A stretch of DNA of 10,653 nucleotides, from NCBI GenBank assembly GCA_003024985.2, contig PXIH01S0013791.1. One strand, given 5' to 3'. Shown here piece after piece: positions 7,093 to 10,653 of the stretch; positions within the stretch are counted from its first letter, which is position 1; each line of letters begins with the position of its first letter. The stretch is from Euperipatoides rowelli. Lineage: Eukaryota > Onychophora > Udeonychophora > Euonychophora > Peripatopsidae. The position numbers and the translations under genes are program-made. A model generated the notes under the pieces. The model saw nothing but the letters and a program-made list of their open reading frames with translations, had not been told where the DNA came from and did not search any database.

Positions 7093-7204
7093 GTGTACCC
7101 CTGGAGATATGTATAACGCTGGGTGCCATACATGCTATTGTGGAAAGGATGGAATTACTGCCAATGCATTGTGCACTCCATATGCTTGTAGTGACAAATC
7201 ATAA
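7093..7204 (+). CDS. Pacifastin-type serine protease inhibitor, C-terminal domain (last exon)
   Basis: This last coding exon encodes a second pacifastin module of 36 residues and ends at TAA (7202-7204). The pattern is C-x9-C-x2-C-x-C-x3-G-x6-C-T-x3-C, within family limits. CGKDG matches the group of inhibitors with a longer segment before the fifth cysteine. Two positions are unusual. The Asn that normally follows the second cysteine is His (CHTCYC). The inferred reactive site (CTPYAC) puts Pro at P1 and Tyr at P1', which would not fit ordinary trypsin- or chymotrypsin-like specificity. The domain starts right after the shared S-D-K linker, with no dibasic cleavage site, so the last two modules may stay joined. 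It also ends in CSDK plus Ser, echoing the CSDK end of the previous module and pointing to exon duplication. The acceptor is at 7091-7092. Confidence 0.88.
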
Positions 7205-7237
7205 CCCCACATTGTTTTTTATTTAGCAAGAAATTAA

Positions 7238-7243
7238 AATAAA
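7238..7243 (+). promoter_or_regulatory. Polyadenylation signal AATAAA
   Basis: A canonical AATAAA lies 34 nt after the stop codon and would give a very short 3' UTR. Further AATAAA strings occur downstream in this AT-rich sequence, so longer transcripts cannot be excluded. Confidence 0.55.
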
Positions 7244-7489
7244 GACATCAATAAGGAAAATTAAATGATAATCTTAATAACTGAAAATGCAAAAGCCTGT
7301 GCAAGAGACTCTTGTTGCAGCATCGCTTCGAAATTGTGTGCTCTACTTGTTAAATGTATCCAGGTTTCCAAAAAAATGTAAATATACTTTAAATTGTATT
7401 TAAAAAAAGGAAGCTGAGTTACATTTTAAACATTGAAGTATTTATAAAATATAGAATAAATTATTTTTTAAAAACATTATTTGAAATTG

Positions 7490-8000
7490 AAGAAATCTTT
7501 CTTTATCAATGGAGAAATAATCACATAAAACTTTGTTTTCAATCTTTAAAAAATAATCAATTTTTTTTTCCAGTGAAATAAAATGTTTTATTTGATATAT
7601 TTACAGATGTTAAATAATCTCTGATACAACTTTTTTAATCTCAAAAAAATAATCAACTTCACTCAATACAGCTAGAATGCCTTTAATTTACCATTGGGAG
7701 TAAATAATCATATATATTTTTTTCAATATTTCTAAAAAATAAATCAAACTCTCTCAATAGAAATAGAATGCGTTTATTTAGCAATATTTATAGAGGTTAA
7801 ACAATCACTGATACAACATTTTTCATTTGTTTACAATATAACACAATAGAATTTTCTAGTGACTATTTTTGAAGCATTGAAAAATGTTGTAATTGCAACA
7901 TTTTCCAATGCTTCTAAAATGTCAATCTCTCTCAATAGAATTATAATGATTTTATTTACAATATTTGCCGAGATTAAATAATAGCAGAATATTTTACAAG
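7490..8000. repeat. Degenerate tandem array with ~90-bp period
   Basis: Related blocks recur at about 90-nt steps. The word TAATCAA or ATCAA after an A-run occurs at 7554, 7650 and 7742, with a TCAA counterpart at 7922. The phrase CTCAATA then AGAATG with TTTATTT occurs near 7664, 7752 and 7932. A GTTAAATAATCTCTGATACAAC-like block (two pieces, 7609-7630 and 7796-7815) occurs twice, with shorter versions elsewhere. I estimate five to six units. One of them (about 7853-7920) holds a long hairpin. The array starts about 290 nt after the stop codon, so it lies in the 3' flank or an extended 3' UTR. Confidence 0.7.
7866..7919. repeat. Long imperfect hairpin within the 90-bp array
   Basis: The 20-nt arms at 7871-7890 and 7895-7914 pair at 18 positions, with one G-T wobble and one mismatch, around the 4-nt loop AATT. 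After a single T-T mismatch, four more pairs form (7866-7869 with 7916-7919). If transcribed, this would be a stable stem of about 24 pairs, though the loop is shorter than in typical microRNA precursors. Confidence 0.85.
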
Positions 8001-8384
8001 CTTATTAAGTCAAAGATGGATTTTTTTATTTTCTTAAAATGAACAAAATAAATACATTGATTTATGTACAAATAAAATCTCAAAACATAGAGTTGTATGT
8101 TTGAGTAAAATTCAACCAAAACACAATTTTTTTTTTTAACACAATCAATTCAACAGATTTATCTGTTTACCTTTGCCATTTTGCTGTGATCACAATAAAA
8201 AAATAAAAAAATAAAAAATACACATTGACCCATTAATATCAAATAAAATAAACTTTATAATGAGAGACAAAACACACAAAAATATTAAAAAAAATAATAA
8301 TAATAACCACAACGTATTTGAAATGGTTACCTTGGGTTTACAGGTATGGCATAGTCTGCAGCCTTCACAACTGGATCACATCTG
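8001..8384. other. A/T-rich stretch with simple repeats
   Basis: AT-rich sequence with short A-runs, including an A5-6 T pattern at about 8198-8219 and an AAT/ATA run near 8285-8305. No gene-like signal is recognised. The polymerase relic on the minus strand fades out in the right part of this stretch. Confidence 0.5.
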
Positions 8385-8667
8385 CAGGGCAATTAATATC
8401 ATATTTTATAACATAGTGAGAAAAACTAGTAAACAGTCTCGTGTTTTACATTTCAAATTACAATTTTGGCATAATCTATTCCTATATAAACCAGATGAAT
8501 GATGATGATCTGTGACTTCTGATTTGGAATTGTGAAAATAGGATTTCAATGTTAACAGTATAGGCTACTATTTTTTTAAATTTAAGTTGATTGATGGAAG
8601 CCATAATCATTGGTTTGGATTTGATAAATATTTCATAAAGATATCTTGAGTATCTTTATATAGATTA
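8385..8667 (-). pseudogene. Protein-primed family B DNA polymerase relic (Maverick/Polinton type), downstream part
   Basis: On the minus strand, left of the Helitron, NLYKDTQDIFMKYLSNP (8616-8666) is followed after a one-base shift by PMIM and a Lys-rich segment. A further shift leads to VTDHHHSSGLYRNRLCQNCN (8457-8516). That last block keeps the Asp-His-x-His, Gly-x-Tyr-Arg and Cys-Asn spacing of the zinc-binding insert found in protein-primed B-type polymerases (DNA_pol_B_2 family) of Maverick/Polinton elements and related viruses. Beyond it, YVIKYD (near 8395-8420) may be the second exonuclease motif. Several frameshifts and stops make it non-functional. It is the continuation of 9144-9400, separated by the Helitron. 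Confidence 0.8.
8635..8659. repeat. 9-bp inverted repeat beside the Helitron junction
   Basis: ATAAAGATA (8635-8643) and TATCTTTAT (8651-8659) are exact reverse complements with a 7-nt loop, ending 8 nt before the Helitron's left boundary. It lies in the polymerase relic, so it may be chance or may have influenced target choice. Confidence 0.5.
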
Positions 8668-9143
8668 CTAGCTGAAGGACTCGGCATTCCCCAGGTGTCC
8701 ATTGTCTCCAAGACAATAATATAAATGCATATACTGACCCCTCAATGATAACAAACATGGGACAAAGTGATCATTGAAATAATAAAAAACAGGGACAGGA
8801 AGTCAGCCATCTTGGATTTTCTGAGACCTAAAGTGGTCTATTGTCATGACAGGAAATCAACCTAGGCAGCGTGTGGTGTCATAACCCGGAAGCATAAACC
8901 TAAAAAAAAAACCTATATCTTTAAGAAAAAGAAACAGGTAGTTGACCATCTTGGATTTTACATGGAAGTCGGAGGAACCTAAACTGGAATTGGGAGGGGC
9001 ATTGGAATCAACAAATTAAAAACATTTGCCAAATGTCTTATTTAAAATACTGTCCATTGCCTCCAAGACCGTCAATGATATCAAACAAACAGACAAACTT
9101 TCTGCTTTATACATAAGATAATGGACAGCTTTTTTTATATAGA
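8668..9143 (-). mobile_element. Non-autonomous Helitron, 476 bp, inserted between A and T
   Basis: On the minus strand the element begins with TC at 9143-9142 (TCTATATAAAAAAAG) and soon shows the GTTTGTCTGTTTGTTTG stretch. It ends with CTAG at 8671-8668. A weak G/C-rich stem (CTCGG at 8680-8684 against CCCAG at 8690-8694, four of five pairs) lies eight bases inside that end. TC at the 5' end, CTRR at the 3' end, a subterminal hairpin, a host A-T target and no target duplication are the Helitron hallmarks. The 3' end (TTCAGCTAG preceded by a GCCGAG hairpin arm) resembles a family common in arthropods. There is no Rep/helicase coding capacity. It interrupts the polymerase relic, so it arrived later. 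Confidence 0.78.
8795..8959. repeat. Internal direct repeat of the Helitron
   Basis: A 26-nt segment at 8795-8820 recurs at 8934-8959 with 22 identical positions. The core CCATCTTGGATTTT is identical in both copies. The start-to-start distance is 139 nt, so this Helitron lineage carries at least two copies of an internal module. Confidence 0.8.
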
Positions 9144-9400
9144 TTAGCATTAATGTTTGTATGGCATCCTCTCCTCCGGTAAGTTTCAAATTTTTGAAAA
9201 ATCTTTGGTCTTGAATTAATAAAATAGCCAAGGAGGATGGAATGTGTTCTATAACCTGTCCCTTTGGTTTAAAAACACATTCAAAGTCTGAGTACACAGT
9301 AAAAGTAACAACATACATTTAAGGAACACACTGAAATTTAAAATGAGTCTTTTTTTAAGACAGGAGCTCAATCCTAGTACCATATTCATATGAGTATCTC
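9144..9400 (-). pseudogene. Protein-primed family B DNA polymerase relic (Maverick/Polinton type), exonuclease I region
   Basis: Minus strand, one continuous frame from about 9399 to 9144 with only two stops. The key block is TVYSDFE (9280-9300), a match to the first 3'-5' exonuclease motif (Asp-x-Glu) of protein-primed B-type DNA polymerases. It is followed by HIPSSLAI and, after about 20 residues, TGGEDAIQ, both in the order expected for Maverick/Polinton polymerases. Upstream in the same frame, YEYGTRIEL and THFKF fit the conserved lead-in to this motif. The enzyme would replicate the element from a protein primer. Here it is decayed, and it is cut at 9143 by the Helitron, after which the polymerase resumes at 8667 with a one-base frame offset. 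No other Maverick gene (integrase, ATPase, capsid) is visible. Confidence 0.82.
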
Positions 9401-9639
9401 AACATGCCTAGTTAAAAGATCTGGTTATTGAACTGGTTTAACAGTTATAGTAAATATAATTACAATGTTAATACAAATATATTTGTGAAGAAAGAAGATT
9501 GGAAAGATTAGTTAACAGAAAATAATGAGATTTCTCACCTTTGTGAAATACAATAATTCAACGTGGTTCTGATTATTTTTTTTTAATTTAAAATATGTTT
9601 TACCCTGAAGGATAAAACAATTTTTATTATTTACAATCT
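9401..9639. other. Spacer without recognised feature
   Basis: AT-rich sequence between the polymerase relic and the second SINE. I see no coding or repeat signal apart from short A/T runs. Confidence 0.4.
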
Positions 9640-9955
9640 TTATTGTTATTTACACTATTTACAAATTCATTGTTTTTACATTCTTCCATGCTTGCAAGAA
9701 ACAATGATGCCTGCTTCCATGTATTTTTGCGTCGATCCATTGCCTTGCGTCCATGTTGGGAGTTTTCAGTCTAGCCTCAAATCGTCTACCATAATTCCAA
9801 TTTTTTATTAAACTTAGCACTTGTGGTATCTCTGTAATGAGAAATAAATACCCTGTGCGTACTAACGGTGAAAGAAAATTGGCTATTTCCCGCACAGGGG
9901 CTGCATGCAGGATCGAACATGGATCTAACACACAAATCGGACCACGGTGCCTTAG
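9640..9955 (-). mobile_element. tRNA-derived SINE, copy 2 of the same family
   Basis: Minus strand. The B box GTTCGATCC (9910-9918) fits GWTCRANNC perfectly. The head further right has GGCACCGTGGTCC (about 9939-9951), a damaged A box with part of the tRNA region deleted. The body (9837-9909) aligns with copy 1 at 3668-3738 in the same orientation: CAGCCC, GGGAAAT, CAATTTTC, GTTAGTACGCAC and ATTTCTCA are shared or nearly so. The sequence to about 9640 is a plausible 3' region ending in AATAAAGATTGT. Codon-like stretches here are incidental. The outer limits are uncertain, especially on the left. Confidence 0.7.
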
Positions 9956-9978
9956 CAATGTTCTCATTGAAAGAAATA

Positions 9979-9986
9979 AGTTACAT
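9979..9986. repeat. 8-bp target-site duplication of the hAT MITE, left copy
   Basis: AGTTACAT here is identical to 10415-10422. The length of 8 bp is diagnostic of hAT transposition. Confidence 0.8.
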
Positions 9987-10414
9987 TTGGGGTTCCCAAC
10001 CTTTTTGTACTCTAGAGCACATTCTAAAATACTGGTAGAGTGGTGGCGCCATCTATATTTTTTCATAATGATGAAATTATATGTGCAAATGTAAAAAACG
10101 CAGTAGAATCTGGATTGTATCGCTTGTATTTAGACAATTCTCTATCTATCCCCACCACTACTCAATTCGGCCGTCTGTGTGCACTGCACTCAAGTTCGTC
10201 TGTGTTAACTTTGCACAAAAGGTGGAATTAAAGAGTCGATTTACAAAAAAAAAACTGCCTAAAACTGGTTGCCTGACCACTCACAAACTAAATCAATGGG
10301 ATCCGGGCAACACCAAGTTAACATGGACAAGCTTTCGTTTTGAACAGTAGCGGGCACATACAAATTGGTCGGTAGATGCCATGGTGCTTATGGACACAGC
10401 GTTGGCAACCCCTA
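9987..10414. mobile_element. hAT-type MITE, 428 bp
   Basis: The left end reads TTGGGGTTCCCAACC (9987-10001). The right end, reverse-complemented, reads TAGGGGTTGCCAAC (10414-10401). These terminal inverted repeats agree at 12 of 14 positions and resemble the GGGGTTCCCAACCTTTTT ends of many hAT elements. Both sides carry the 8-bp duplication AGTTACAT. The interior encodes no transposase: open frames crossing it also cross its borders and have no BED finger or dimerisation domain. It therefore depends on an autonomous relative elsewhere. It landed about 20-30 bp from the head of SINE copy 2. Confidence 0.85.
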
Positions 10415-10422
10415 AGTTACAT
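10415..10422. repeat. 8-bp target-site duplication of the hAT MITE, right copy
   Basis: AGTTACAT is an exact match to 9979-9986. The shared string is actually 11 bp (TAAGTTACATT), because the terminal bases of the element happen to match the flanks, so the exact boundary is uncertain by one or two bases. Confidence 0.8.
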
Positions 10423-10653
10423 TAATATTATTAAACCTTTCCTATTTAGGATTATCACTAATATAATATGCGTGGAAAAATTAATATTAGTAAAATTTAG
10501 TGCATTATAATATTGCACATAATTGGTATCATGTTCAGGATCAATAGCAATAGCAAAGAGATGTGCTAGAATGAATATTTAAAACATTCCTTATCTTTGT
10601 TTTTTTTTTTGGCTATCTTCGCCAATTACCCGCCTGACGGCTAAGGCGAAATC
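10423..10653. other. Right edge of the window, possible SINE fragment at the end
   Basis: Mostly AT-rich. The last 45 bases are markedly more G/C-rich and contain TTCGCC and GGCGAA arms (about 10618-10623 and 10645-10650). Part of it (ATTACCCGCCTGACGGCT) resembles the SINE body at about 9885-9902. The window ends before this can be judged. Confidence 0.3.

Noticed and set aside
8331-8381. 51-nt symmetric exon-like segment on the minus strand starting with a Cys codon
   Set aside because: It has a phase-2 start and end like the pacifastin exons, but it is on the opposite strand, has one cysteine only, has a poor polypyrimidine tract and lies at the edge of the polymerase relic.
8260-8502. 80-codon open frame on the + strand
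   Set aside because: Begins with an Asn/Lys low-complexity run and lies opposite the polymerase relic.
8653-9147. TATATAGATTA direct repeat as a target-site duplication of the 476-bp element
   Set aside because: Helitron ends (TC ... CTAG, A-T target) explain the borders, the left copy reads as polymerase sequence, and the right copy is mostly inside the element.
9659-10066. 135-codon open frame on the minus strand
   Set aside because: It crosses the hAT MITE border, the target duplication and the SINE, so it cannot be one ancestral gene.
9837-10350. Overlapping + strand open frames of 85, 63 and 89 codons
   Set aside because: They fall over the SINE and the MITE, overlap each other in different frames and show no domain.

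Overview
This is eukaryotic, AT-rich, intron-containing DNA, and two unresolved bases (3911, 4787) suggest a draft assembly. There are no bacterial-style gene clusters. The only host gene I can support is the 3' end of a pacifastin-type serine protease inhibitor gene on the + strand. That family is best known from arthropods, and the mobile-element relics fit a large arthropod genome. The species cannot be named from the sequence.

Host gene: two coding exons, 1833-1937 and 7093-7204, each encode exactly one six-cysteine pacifastin domain. Both are entered in phase 2, and the first is also left in phase 2. They are separated by an intron of about 5.2 kb. The stop codon is at 7202-7204 and a polyadenylation signal follows at 7238-7243. 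The signal peptide, start codon and any earlier inhibitor modules must lie upstream; 1-1690 shows no convincing exon.

The intron holds layered transposon debris. A Tc1/mariner-superfamily transposase relic (2209-2559, continuing at 3115-3161) is split by a 5'-truncated LINE on the minus strand (2560-3103). The LINE has an 11-bp target-site duplication. A tRNA-derived SINE on the minus strand follows (about 3540-3811), then a zinc-knuckle LINE ORF1 relic (about 4741-5136), a roughly 31-copy degenerate 22-bp minisatellite (5506-6198), a probable hAT right end (about 6750-6797) and several near-perfect hairpins.

Downstream of the gene there is a degenerate tandem array with a period of about 90 bp (7490-8000). 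A decayed protein-primed family B DNA polymerase of Maverick/Polinton type follows on the minus strand (about 8385-9400). It is interrupted by a 476-bp non-autonomous Helitron (8668-9143) sitting between A and T. Next come a second copy of the same SINE family (about 9640-9955) and a 428-bp hAT-type MITE (9987-10414) with an 8-bp target-site duplication.

I found no intact novel system. The most informative points are the one-domain-per-exon inhibitor architecture with an unusual reactive-site residue in the last domain, and the nested insertions, which give a readable relative chronology.
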